From Desulfatitalea sp. BRH_c12 (lineage in GTDB: Bacteria > Desulfobacterota > Desulfobacteria > Desulfobacterales > Desulfosarcinaceae), in NCBI GenBank assembly GCA_000961655.1, contig LADR01000014.1, forward strand, positions 1 to 64,000: 64,000 bases of DNA. The letters run 5' to 3'. Made by a program: the position numbers and the translations under genes. Within the stretch, counting starts at the first letter, position 1, and each line of letters opens with the position of its first letter. The notes below the pieces were generated by a model. The model saw nothing but the letters and a program-made list of their open reading frames with translations, made no database searches and was not told where the DNA came from. Shown here in pieces: positions 7,483-15,395 of the stretch.

Positions 7483-8571
7483 ATGAAGCAAAGATTGATC
7501 GACAGAAGATCGTTTCTTAAATACTGCGGCACGATCGCGGCAACGCTGGGCCTTAGTTCAACGATGGTGCCTCGTATTGTCAAGGCGCTCACCACCGATG
7601 CCAGGCCTCCGGTGATCTGGCTCCATTTTGCCGAGTGCACGGGCTGCAGCGAGGCATTTCTGCGCGCCACCGACCCTGGCGTGGCCGACATTCTTCTGGA
7701 TGTCCTCAATGTCACCTATCATGAAACCATCCAGGTCGCCTGCGGCCAGAAGGCCGAATACAACAGGGATCAAGCAGTGGCCGATCATGCCGGGGAATTC
7801 ATATGTATTGTGGAAGGCGCCATTCCCACTGCGGACAACGGCATTTACGGCATGATCGGGGGCCGCACCATGCTGGATATCGCCCGCGCGGTGATTCCGC
7901 AGGCCAGGCACACCATCGCCCTGGGCACCTGCGCTGCCTATGGCGGACTGCCCGCAGCACAGCCCAACCCCACCGGCGCCAAAGGGGTCAAAGACGCGAT
8001 CGGCGTCGATACCATCAACATCACCGGCTGTCCGCCGCATCCCATGAACCTGGTGGCCTGCATCACCAGCTACCTGCTCAACGGCCGCATGCCCTCCCTG
8101 CGCCCGGACGGACGGCCCGAATTTTGCCATGGCAGCACAGTTCATGCTGCGTGCACGGTCCCGCACGGCTGTATGCAGGGCTACAACTGCAAGGGACCGC
8201 GCACCTACAACAACTGCGCCAGCCTGCACTACAACCAGGAATCCTGGTGCGTGCAGGCCGAGCACCAGTGTATCGGCTGCTCCGAACCCAACTTCTGGGA
8301 TCTGAACCAGCCCTTTTACAATCCAATGTGGATGTCGATGTTCGCTACCTACCGCGCCACGGCCACCCCTCACGAAGAGCAGACCACCGCCAGCTGCACC
8401 CCATGCCATGGCGGCGATATCTTCGAAAAAGAAGAGGCCCGCCAGAGCAATCCGCGCAAATTCCAACTCGCCATGCACCGCGAACACGAAATCAGCCTCA
8501 TGACCAATCGCTCCTGCGCCAGCTGCCATCCCGAAGCGCCGGGCGCAACCAACGAACGGATCGACGACTGA
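7483..8571 (+). CDS. [NiFe] hydrogenase small subunit with C-terminal di-haem c tail
   Basis: Electron-transfer subunit of a periplasmic uptake-type [NiFe] hydrogenase, 362 residues. ATG 7483 is preceded by GGAGG. The Tat signal has twin arginines at residues 8-9 (DRRSFLK) and a hydrophobic stretch. Cluster ligands are visible: C52/C55 in CTGCSE, GTCAAYGG, TGCPPHP, then the medial/distal set HAACTVPHGC, NCKGP, CVQAEHQCIGCSEPNFWD. Beyond the normal end of the family lies a roughly 60-residue extension with two haem c sites, C305-TP-C308-H309 and C345-AS-C348-H349, with H332 and H335 between them as possible axial ligands. Electrons could thus pass from the distal cluster to two covalently bound haems. 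The large-subunit gene follows. Confidence 0.9.
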   Translation: MKQRLIDRRSFLKYCGTIAATLGLSSTMVPRIVKALTTDARPPVIWLHFAECTGCSEAFLRATDPGVADILLDVLNVTYHETIQVACGQKAEYNRDQAVADHAGEFICIVEGAIPTADNGIYGMIGGRTMLDIARAVIPQARHTIALGTCAAYGGLPAAQPNPTGAKGVKDAIGVDTINITGCPPHPMNLVACITSYLLNGRMPSLRPDGRPEFCHGSTVHAACTVPHGCMQGYNCKGPRTYNNCASLHYNQESWCVQAEHQCIGCSEPNFWDLNQPFYNPMWMSMFATYRATATPHEEQTTASCTPCHGGDIFEKEEARQSNPRKFQLAMHREHEISLMTNRSCASCHPEAPGATNERIDD

Positions 8572-8643
8572 CATCCGTTCTGCCGCGGAACGCAATGATG
8601 CGTGGAGCGCCGCAGGATCGATATGAAAGGAAATGGATATACC

Positions 8644-10944
8644 ATGGCTTCCAAACCGAGCATTACCGGCATTGTGACCAGTGTCGCCACCCTCCAGGTG
8701 CCTGAAGGCGGACAAGCCTCATTCAATGTAAAACTCGCTACCCGACCGATCGCGCAGTTTGCAAAAGTCGATATCAGTCCGGTCTCCGGCGACCAGGACA
8801 TTGCGGTGACCGGTGCGACGCAATTGACTTTCACGCGGACCAATTACAACCAGTGGCAGACTGTGACGCTGACAGCCGCCAAGGACGCCGACACGCTCTG
8901 CGGACAGGCCGTCTTCCGCCTTTCCGGTAACAAGCTGCAGGAGGCCACCGTAACGGCTGTCGAAATCGACCGCGATCAGCCGGCGCCGGCCTTTGAGATC
9001 CTGACCGATTTCAGCGCCGTTACGGTAGCCGAGGGCGCCACCGGTGTGTTCAACGTCAAACTGAGCGCCGATCCCGCCCGGACGGTGGCGGTCACGGTCG
9101 GCTTCCGGGACGGGGATGCCGACATCTCCGTCGCCTCGGGTGCCACCCGCTACTTCGACAGCACCAACTGGGAGATCTACCAGCCGGTAACCCTGCAGGC
9201 CGCGGCCGATCAGGACACGACCAACGGGCAGGCCACGTTCGCCCTGGCAGCCGAAGGCGCGACGACTGTTCTCGTCACGGCGATCGAACAGGATGCCGGC
9301 GGCGAGGGCGGCAGCAAGCCTGGACGGGTGGTGATCGATCCGGTATCCAGAATCGAGGGTCATCTGCGGGTAGAGGTGGCGATCAGCGGCGGCAAGATCA
9401 CGCACGCCTGGACCACGGCCACCCTTTTCAGAGGCATCGAAACCATCCTGGGCGGCCGCGACCCGCGCGATGCGCCAATCATCACCCAACGCCTGTGCGG
9501 CGTGTGCACCTATGTGCATCAGCTCTGCTCGGTCCGGGCTATCGAAGATGCGTCGGGCACGATCGTTCCGGACAACGCCCGGCTGGTGCGCAACCTGACC
9601 CTGGGAGCGCAGTTCATGCACGATCACATCGTGCATTTCTTCCATCTGCACGGGCTGGACTGGGTGGACATCACCAGTGCGCTGCGCGCCGATCCGGCGG
9701 CGACCGCGCGTCTGGCCGCGAGCGTCAGCCCCGAAGCGGACGCCATTGATTTCAGCGCGGTCCAGCAGCGGTTGCAGGGCCTGGTAAACACCGGCAACCT
9801 GGGTCCCTTTGCCAATGCCTACTGGGGACACGCCGAATACCGCCTGGCGCCGGAGGAGAATCTTCTGGTCACGGCCCACTACCTGACGGCCCTCGAGCTG
9901 CAGGTCACGGCGGCCAAAATGATGGCCATTCTGGGCGGCAAGAATCCGCACCCCCAATCCACCATTGTCGGCGGCGTCACCTGCGGCGGCGAATTGACGC
10001 CCGATCGGCTGCACACGTTCCGCGACCACCTCGAGCGGACCCGCCGCTATGTGGCCAATGTCTACCTGCCTGACCTGAGGGTGATCGCGGAGCGCTATCC
10101 AGACTGGAAATCGGTCGGCGGCTTCAACAACTTCCTGGCTGTGGGCGAATTTCCGCAAAGCGCCGCACCCGACGACCTGTTCATGCCGCGCGGCGTCATT
10201 CTGAACGGCGACATCTTCAATGTCCAGCCGCTGGACGAATCCGCGATTACGGAACATGTGGCACGCTCATGGTATACTGGCACCACCGACCGGCATCCTC
10301 TGGTAGGCGAAACCCAGCCGGCCTACACGGGCCTGGACCTCGACGACCGCTACTCATGGTTCAAGGCACCGCGCTACGACGGAGCCGCCATGGAGGTCGG
10401 CCCTCTGGCGCGGGTCCTGGTCGGTTACGGTTTGGGCAAACCCGAGTTCGTCCGCGCCGTGCATGATTTTTTGATCGAAACCGGCCTGTCGGAGACCGAT
10501 CTGGCCTCCACCCTGGGCCGCACGGCGGCCCGGGCGATCGAAACCGCCATCATCGGGGACGGCATGGTTCAATGGCTCGCTCAACTGGAAAGCAACCTGG
10601 CGGGAGGCGACAAGGAGATTTTTACGGCGTACAACATGGCGTCCGGAACCGGGAGAGGCCTGCTCGAAGCGCCGCGCGGCGCCCTGGGGCATTGGATCGA
10701 TTTTGAAAACAGTGCGATCCGGCGCTATCAGATGGTGGTCCCCACGACTTGGAACCTGGGTCCGCGCTGTGCGGCCGGCACGCCCGGCGCGTTGGAACAG
10801 GCGCTGGTGGGCGTACCGGTGGCCGACCCGGACAACCCTTTGGAGATCCTGCGCGTGATCCACTCCTTCGACCCGTGTGTCGCCTGTGGGGTGCATGTCA
10901 TCGACACCGACAATAATCGGACTTTTGATATCAAAGTCGTGTAA
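8644..10944 (+). CDS. [NiFe] hydrogenase large subunit with two N-terminal Calx-beta-like domains
   Basis: Catalytic subunit, 766 residues from ATG 8644 (ATG 8623 and GTG 8602 are in-frame alternatives). Residues about 226-766 are the hydrogenase: DPVSRIEGHLRVEV, the N-terminal nickel ligands RLCGVC (C285, C288), and the C-terminal pair DPCVACGVH (C745, C748, H751). The last 15 residues after H751 look like the tail cut off by a maturation protease. Residues 1-225 are foreign to the family: two beta-rich repeats beginning near residues 17 (VPEGGQASFNVKL) and 126 (VAEGATGVFNVKL), each ending in VTAxExD, as in Calx-beta-like surface proteins. There is no signal peptide, so export should ride on the Tat signal of the small subunit. 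No hyp or protease genes are nearby. Confidence 0.9.
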   Translation: MASKPSITGIVTSVATLQVPEGGQASFNVKLATRPIAQFAKVDISPVSGDQDIAVTGATQLTFTRTNYNQWQTVTLTAAKDADTLCGQAVFRLSGNKLQEATVTAVEIDRDQPAPAFEILTDFSAVTVAEGATGVFNVKLSADPARTVAVTVGFRDGDADISVASGATRYFDSTNWEIYQPVTLQAAADQDTTNGQATFALAAEGATTVLVTAIEQDAGGEGGSKPGRVVIDPVSRIEGHLRVEVAISGGKITHAWTTATLFRGIETILGGRDPRDAPIITQRLCGVCTYVHQLCSVRAIEDASGTIVPDNARLVRNLTLGAQFMHDHIVHFFHLHGLDWVDITSALRADPAATARLAASVSPEADAIDFSAVQQRLQGLVNTGNLGPFANAYWGHAEYRLAPEENLLVTAHYLTALELQVTAAKMMAILGGKNPHPQSTIVGGVTCGGELTPDRLHTFRDHLERTRRYVANVYLPDLRVIAERYPDWKSVGGFNNFLAVGEFPQSAAPDDLFMPRGVILNGDIFNVQPLDESAITEHVARSWYTGTTDRHPLVGETQPAYTGLDLDDRYSWFKAPRYDGAAMEVGPLARVLVGYGLGKPEFVRAVHDFLIETGLSETDLASTLGRTAARAIETAIIGDGMVQWLAQLESNLAGGDKEIFTAYNMASGTGRGLLEAPRGALGHWIDFENSAIRRYQMVVPTTWNLGPRCAAGTPGALEQALVGVPVADPDNPLEILRVIHSFDPCVACGVHVIDTDNNRTFDIKVV

Positions 10945-10979
10945 TCTGTTGGTCCGGGCGCTCAAGGCCAGATATAAAC

Positions 10980-11004
10980 CGGCCGGGTTGGGGGAACCCG
11001 GCCG
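10980..11004 (+). terminator. Hairpin behind the hydrogenase genes
   Basis: CGGCCGGGTT and AACCCGGCCG form a perfect 10-base stem with a GGGGG loop, 36 bases after the large-subunit stop codon. Only a few T residues follow, so the intrinsic terminator is not ideal. It lies in the convergent gap with lemA. Confidence 0.55.
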
Positions 11005-11075
11005 ATCTCTTCGGCGACAGTTCCAACGCGGTGCGTCGGCCCGTCTGTGAGCCCAAAGGCTTGCGCTTGAGCGCG

Positions 11076-11714
11076 CTACCCCTCACCGCCCTGGTCATCG
11101 CGACCCGCACGCCGTTGCGTCGCGCCAGTCGTCTCCGCGGCCCCCTTCAAAGCATCCTGGACGCCGGAAAATTCGATCTCCGGCAGCTCTCGTTGGGTCG
11201 CCAGTTCCAGTGCAAAATAGCTTTGCTTTTCAAATCCGAATCGTCTGGCGATGAAAACGGCGGGGAAAGACTCGACCAGCGTGTTGAATCTACCCACAAA
11301 GCGGTTGTACCGGTTTCTGGCCTTTTGAATATCTTCTTCGACTTCGTCGAGCGTGTTGTGAAGCGCGATGAAATTGGCGCTGGCTTTCAGATCCGGATAG
11401 GCTTCGGCCAGTCCCAGAAGACCGCGCAGCGTTTCTGAGATCCGGCTTTCCTCTTCGACACGATTGGGGATGTTCGCCGCGCCGGTCAAGTAGTCACCCT
11501 TGGTTCTGAAAAGGCTCGCCTCATGCTGGCTGTAACCTTCAATGGTGCGGATCAGATTGGGGATCAGACTGGATCGACGCTTCAAGGCAACATCGATGCC
11601 GCTCCAGGCCTCCTCGATGCCGTTTTTGTATTTGACGAAACGATTGTAGATACCGATCAGCGAGGCGACGGCGACGAAGAGGAAAAACAACAGAAAAATG
11701 ACGAGCGGTGCCAT
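11076..11714 (-). CDS. LemA family protein
   Basis: A 212-residue membrane-anchored coiled helical protein. One N-terminal membrane segment (VIFLLFFLFVAVASLIGIY) is followed by the LemA signature region: YNRFVKYKNGIEEAWSGID, KRRSSLIPNLIRTI, and NRYNRFVGRFNTLVESFPA. ATG 11714 is preceded by GAGGAG. The molecular role of LemA proteins is poorly defined; they are usually linked to the envelope. It is followed 43 bases downstream in genome order by a GlsB-like membrane protein on the same strand, so an envelope-stress pair is plausible. Confidence 0.9.
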   Translation of the reverse strand: MAPLVIFLLFFLFVAVASLIGIYNRFVKYKNGIEEAWSGIDVALKRRSSLIPNLIRTIEGYSQHEASLFRTKGDYLTGAANIPNRVEEESRISETLRGLLGLAEAYPDLKASANFIALHNTLDEVEEDIQKARNRYNRFVGRFNTLVESFPAVFIARRFGFEKQSYFALELATQRELPEIEFSGVQDALKGAAETTGATQRRAGRDDQGGEG

Positions 11715-11757
11715 AGTGGCTCCTCTGCTATCAGACGTATCAAACCGGGGCCGGTTG

Positions 11758-12009
11758 TCAACGCCGCTTCAAAGCGCGATAGATCACCAGCAGCAGGACC
11801 GCGCCGCCCACGGCCAGAACGAGGCTGCCGATATTGAAGCCCGTCACCTTGCCGAAGCCCAGCGCCGAACCGATGAAGCCGCCAACGAATGCTCCTGCGA
11901 TGCCAATGAGAATGGTGATGATAAACCCGCCGGGATCTTTGCCAGGCATGATCAATTTTGCCACGGCGCCGACGATCAAGCCCATGATGATCCATGAAAT
12001 GATGCCCAT
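11758..12009 (-). CDS. GlsB/YeaQ/YmgE family membrane protein
   Basis: An 83-residue, almost wholly hydrophobic protein with three membrane segments (IISWIIMGLIVGAVAKLIMP, GFIITILIGIAGAFVGGFIG, LVLAVGGAVLLLVIYRAL) ending in KRR. The MPGKDPGG loop after the first segment is the family signature (formerly transglycosylase-associated protein). Members are often stress-induced. ATG 12009 is preceded by AAAGGAT. It lies upstream of lemA on the same strand and may share its transcript. Confidence 0.88.
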   Translation of the reverse strand: MGIISWIIMGLIVGAVAKLIMPGKDPGGFIITILIGIAGAFVGGFIGSALGFGKVTGFNIGSLVLAVGGAVLLLVIYRALKRR

Positions 12010-12161
12010 TGTCGCTATCCTTTCTTTGATGAACGCGTAAAAAGTCACATTTCGAACCGGGCCCGTCAATGACCGCTTCCGGTCTTTGCGGACACCATAA
12101 ACCAGGGATGATCTGATCGCAAAACAAAAAAGATCGCCCGAAAAACACGCAACATTTAAAA

Positions 12162-12215
12162 CGAACGTTCGGTTTTCATGTTGACAGGGGCTCCAAAGCA
12201 GATTCACAATGTGAA
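12162..12215 (+). promoter_or_regulatory. Candidate promoter with two palindromic operator-like sites
   Basis: CGAACGTTCG (12162-12171) is a perfect 10-base palindrome just upstream of a -35-like TTGACA (12181-12186). A second palindrome, TTCACAATGTGAA (12203-12215), covers the expected -10 area (CACAAT, 18-base spacer). Both lie within 110 bases of the acyl-CoA synthetase start at 12270, suggesting a repressed promoter whose regulator is not adjacent. Confidence 0.45.
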
Positions 12216-12269
12216 TGCAAAACCTGATGAACTCGAATATACACTTCCCATTACCCAAGGAGGCCCTGA

Positions 12270-13937
12270 TTGACACCACGCCACACCCCTTTCTGGCCCA
12301 AAAGATTGCCCCAAACACTGGAATACCCGGCAGTGCCGATTTTCCGCCTGGTTGAGGTGGCCGCTGAGTATTACCCTCAAAAAGCCGCCCTCAACTACTA
12401 CGGCCAGGCGATCAGCTATGCGCGGCTGAACCACGACATTCAACACCTGGCCGGCGCCCTGGCCGAACGCGGCATTGCCAAAGGAGACCGGGTTGCCGTG
12501 TACATGCAGAACTCCCCGCTCTATGTGATCGCCTTTTACGCGATCATGCGGGCCAATGCCGTGGTGGTGCCGGTCAATCCCATGAACAACGACAAAGAGC
12601 TGGCCTTCATTCTAAAGGACAGCGGGGCCGCAGCCCTGATCACCACGACCGACCTGCTTGGCGTGGCAGAAAAGGTGCGCGATGCCGCCGGTTTGAAATT
12701 TCTGATTGCCGGCGCCTACCAGGATTATCTGCCGGCCGAGCCCGCCCTGAACGTACCGCCGGCCATGCTGCAAGCGCCCGCCTGCCCTGACACCTGTCTG
12801 GCGTGGAATGCTCTGCTCAGCTGCCAGACGCCGCCGCCCGCGGTGCAGGTCGGGCCGCAAGACATGTGCCTGCTGCCCTACACCTCCGGCTCCACCGGCA
12901 GGCCCAAGGGGTGCGTGCACACCAACCAGACCGTCATGTCCAATGTCGTCAGCGCCTACCACTGGCTGAGCAACACCGCCTCGGCCGTACACCTGTCAGT
13001 CCTGCCGTTTTTCCATGTCACCGGCCTGGTACACAGCATGCTGGCGCCGCTGTATGCCGGGGCGGCCCTGGTGCTGCTGACCCGCTGGGACCGCAGCACC
13101 GCCCTGGACGCCATCGAAAAGTACAAAGTCACCCATTGGATCAACATTTCCACCATGGTCGTGGACCTGCTGAGCGCACCGGATATCGCCGAGCACGATT
13201 TGGGCTCGCTGGTCGCCATCGGCGGTGGCGGCGCCCCGCTGCCCGAAGCCCTGGGCCGTCGGCTGCACGATCTGACCGGCCTTTCCTACGTGGAAGGCTA
13301 CGGACTGACGGAAACGATCTCCCAAACGCATTTCAACCCACCGGACCGGGCCAAGCTGCAGTGCATCGGCATTCCCGATTTCGGCGTGGATGCACGCATC
13401 GTCAATGTGGAAACCCTGGCGGAAGTACCGCCCGGCACGCCGGGGGAACTGGTGATCAACGGACCCGAAGTGCTCAAAGAGTACTGGAACCGCCCCGAGG
13501 AAACTGCCAAGGCCTTTATGCAGCTGGACGGCAAGCGGTTTTTCCGCACCGGCGATATCTGCCGCATGGATGAAGAGGGCTACTTCTTCCTCGTGGATCG
13601 TACCAAGCGCATGATCAATGCCGCCGGGTTCAAGGTGTGGCCGGCGGAAGTGGAAAACACGCTCTACAGCCACCCGGCCGTGAAAGAAGCGTGCGTGGTG
13701 GGCGTACCGGACCCGGTGCGCGTCGAGGAGGTGCGTGCTTATATTGTTTTACAGGATGATTCGTGCAACAAAGTGACACCGGAGGATATCATCCGCTGGT
13801 CCAAGGAACAGATGGCCGCCTACAAATACCCGCGGCAGGTGATCTTTGTCGATGCGCTGCCGAAAAGCGGCACCGGAAAAATCCTCTGGCGGCAGATACA
13901 GGAAAAAACGCGGTCGGAAGCAGGGCCATCAAAATAG
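12270..13937 (+). CDS. AMP-forming acyl-CoA synthetase (long-chain type)
   Basis: A 555-residue adenylate-forming ligase. Start TTG 12270 is chosen because AGGAGG lies six bases upstream and no better ATG precedes the conserved N-terminus. Motifs: LLPYTSGSTGRPKG (phosphate loop), YGLTETISQTHFNP, FFRTGDICRMDEEGYFFLVD, RTKRMINAAGFKVWPAEVE, and KSGTGKILWR with the catalytic lysine. The WPAEVE-type signature is usual for medium- and long-chain ligases. It stands alone, with its own promoter region and a palindromic repeat element starting seven bases after the stop codon. Confidence 0.9.
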   Translation: MTPRHTPFWPKRLPQTLEYPAVPIFRLVEVAAEYYPQKAALNYYGQAISYARLNHDIQHLAGALAERGIAKGDRVAVYMQNSPLYVIAFYAIMRANAVVVPVNPMNNDKELAFILKDSGAAALITTTDLLGVAEKVRDAAGLKFLIAGAYQDYLPAEPALNVPPAMLQAPACPDTCLAWNALLSCQTPPPAVQVGPQDMCLLPYTSGSTGRPKGCVHTNQTVMSNVVSAYHWLSNTASAVHLSVLPFFHVTGLVHSMLAPLYAGAALVLLTRWDRSTALDAIEKYKVTHWINISTMVVDLLSAPDIAEHDLGSLVAIGGGGAPLPEALGRRLHDLTGLSYVEGYGLTETISQTHFNPPDRAKLQCIGIPDFGVDARIVNVETLAEVPPGTPGELVINGPEVLKEYWNRPEETAKAFMQLDGKRFFRTGDICRMDEEGYFFLVDRTKRMINAAGFKVWPAEVENTLYSHPAVKEACVVGVPDPVRVEEVRAYIVLQDDSCNKVTPEDIIRWSKEQMAAYKYPRQVIFVDALPKSGTGKILWRQIQEKTRSEAGPSK

Positions 13938-13944
13938 CTGTTTA

Positions 13945-14076
13945 TGGTTATCCAGTTCGCTCCAGTGACTATTGAAGAAGTGTATTCGGGATTGGCACGG
14001 AGGAGGTGATCCGGGTGGACCACCCTCCCGGATCACCGGGGCACCCACCCGTATCTCACTTGACCGAAGTGGATAG
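13945..14076 (-). repeat. Dispersed palindromic repeat element, full copy
   Basis: Reverse-oriented copy of the family. It begins with TGGTTATCCAGTTCGCTCC (13945-13963), contains GGGATTGGCACGGAGGAGG, and has the inverted arms GGTGATCCGGG (14005-14015) and CCCGGATCACC (14027-14037). It ends with a segment shared with 49918-49945. Matching copies lie near 22600 and 49911-50045. Confidence 0.75.
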
Positions 14077-14130
14077 CCAGATAGCCGTTCAGGACCGCGC
14101 TTGCGCAAGACAACCGGAGGCACCACCCCC

Positions 14131-15381
14131 ATGATCGCTTTGGAAACGATCGTGCAGGCCGCGCGCGTGATCGAAGGCCACATACTGCAAACGCCTTTGA
14201 TCTACTCGCCCGCACTCAGCGCACGTTTCGACGCTCACATCTATCTGAAGCTCGAAAATCTGCAGCGGACCGGCTCGTTCAAAATTCGCGGGGCCGCCTA
14301 CAAGATCATTCACGGCCGCGGCCACGGCACCATTTCAGCCAAAGGGGTCGTGGCCGCGTCGGCCGGCAATCATGCCCAGGGGGTCGCCCTGGCCGCCAGC
14401 AAGGCCGGTCTGGCCGCCACGATCGTCATGCCGCAATGGGCCTCGATAGGCAAGCAGGAGGCCACCCGCAAGTACGGCGGCCGGGTCCTCATTCACGGCG
14501 CCACAGTCGAAGAGAGTGTGGCCCACGCCCGGCAGATCGCCGCGCAGGGCCTGACCTTCATTCATCCCTTCGATGATGCCGACATTATCGCCGGGCAGGC
14601 CACCATCGGCCTTGAAATTCTGTCCGCACTGCCGGAGGTCGACACCGTGCTGGTGCCGGTGGGCGGCGGCGGACTAATCGCCGGCATCGCCAGTGCGCTC
14701 AAAACCAGGCACCCGCGCACGCGTGTGGTCGGCGTCGAAGCCGCCGCCTGTCCATCGGGCCAGGCCTCGCTGCTTGCCGGCCGCTGCGTGTCGGTTGCGA
14801 CCGGACCGTCGATCGCGGACGGTATTAACGTCAAACAACTGGGCCGGGTGCCCTTTGAGATCATTCGCCGATGGGTCGATGATGTGGTAACCGTGCAGGA
14901 GGCGTATATCGCCGCAGCGATCCAGATCCTGCTGGAGCGCAAACGGGTATTGGCCGAGGGCGCAGGCGCCGCTCCCCTGGCGGCCTTGCTCAATGGGACG
15001 GTTCGGACGCACAGCGGCGAAAAAATCGTGCTCCTCATTTCAGGCGGCAATGTGGACACCCCCCTGCTGGGCCGTATCCTTCACCAGGGATTGCTCAAAA
15101 ACGGCCGCATCATGCGTGTCCGGCTCACCTTGAACGACAAGCCGGGAACCCTGGCCTGCCTGCTGGCCACAATCGCGGATCTGCAGGCCAACATCCTGCA
15201 TATCCGCCATGACCGCAGCGTAGAACGGCAGGCCATCGACAAAACCAGCGTCGAACTGGAACTGGAGACCCGCAACGCGGATCATATCCAGGAAATCATC
15301 CGGGCGCTTGGCGCAGCAGACTATGTGATGGAACCGATCGGATGCCCTGATCCGGTCTCGTCGGAGCTGGAAAAGAAGTAG
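14131..15381 (+). CDS. Threonine dehydratase (ammonia-lyase) with C-terminal ACT domain
   Basis: A 416-residue PLP enzyme deaminating threonine (or serine) to 2-oxobutyrate (or pyruvate). ATG 14131 is preceded by CGGAGG; a TTG at 14101 is an alternative. The PLP lysine is in TGSFKIRGA, the substrate loop is ASAGNHAQG, and the phosphate-binding glycines are in PVGGGGLIAG. Residues about 330-405 (VRLTLNDKPGTLACLLATIA) form an ACT regulatory domain. Length and the single ACT resemble catabolic TdcB/IlvA1-type enzymes rather than the 500-residue biosynthetic form. The cyclase gene follows after 14 bases, suggesting cotranscription. Confidence 0.9.
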   Translation: MIALETIVQAARVIEGHILQTPLIYSPALSARFDAHIYLKLENLQRTGSFKIRGAAYKIIHGRGHGTISAKGVVAASAGNHAQGVALAASKAGLAATIVMPQWASIGKQEATRKYGGRVLIHGATVEESVAHARQIAAQGLTFIHPFDDADIIAGQATIGLEILSALPEVDTVLVPVGGGGLIAGIASALKTRHPRTRVVGVEAAACPSGQASLLAGRCVSVATGPSIADGINVKQLGRVPFEIIRRWVDDVVTVQEAYIAAAIQILLERKRVLAEGAGAAPLAALLNGTVRTHSGEKIVLLISGGNVDTPLLGRILHQGLLKNGRIMRVRLTLNDKPGTLACLLATIADLQANILHIRHDRSVERQAIDKTSVELELETRNADHIQEIIRALGAADYVMEPIGCPDPVSSELEKK

Positions 15382-15395
15382 GGGGCGGATGCACA

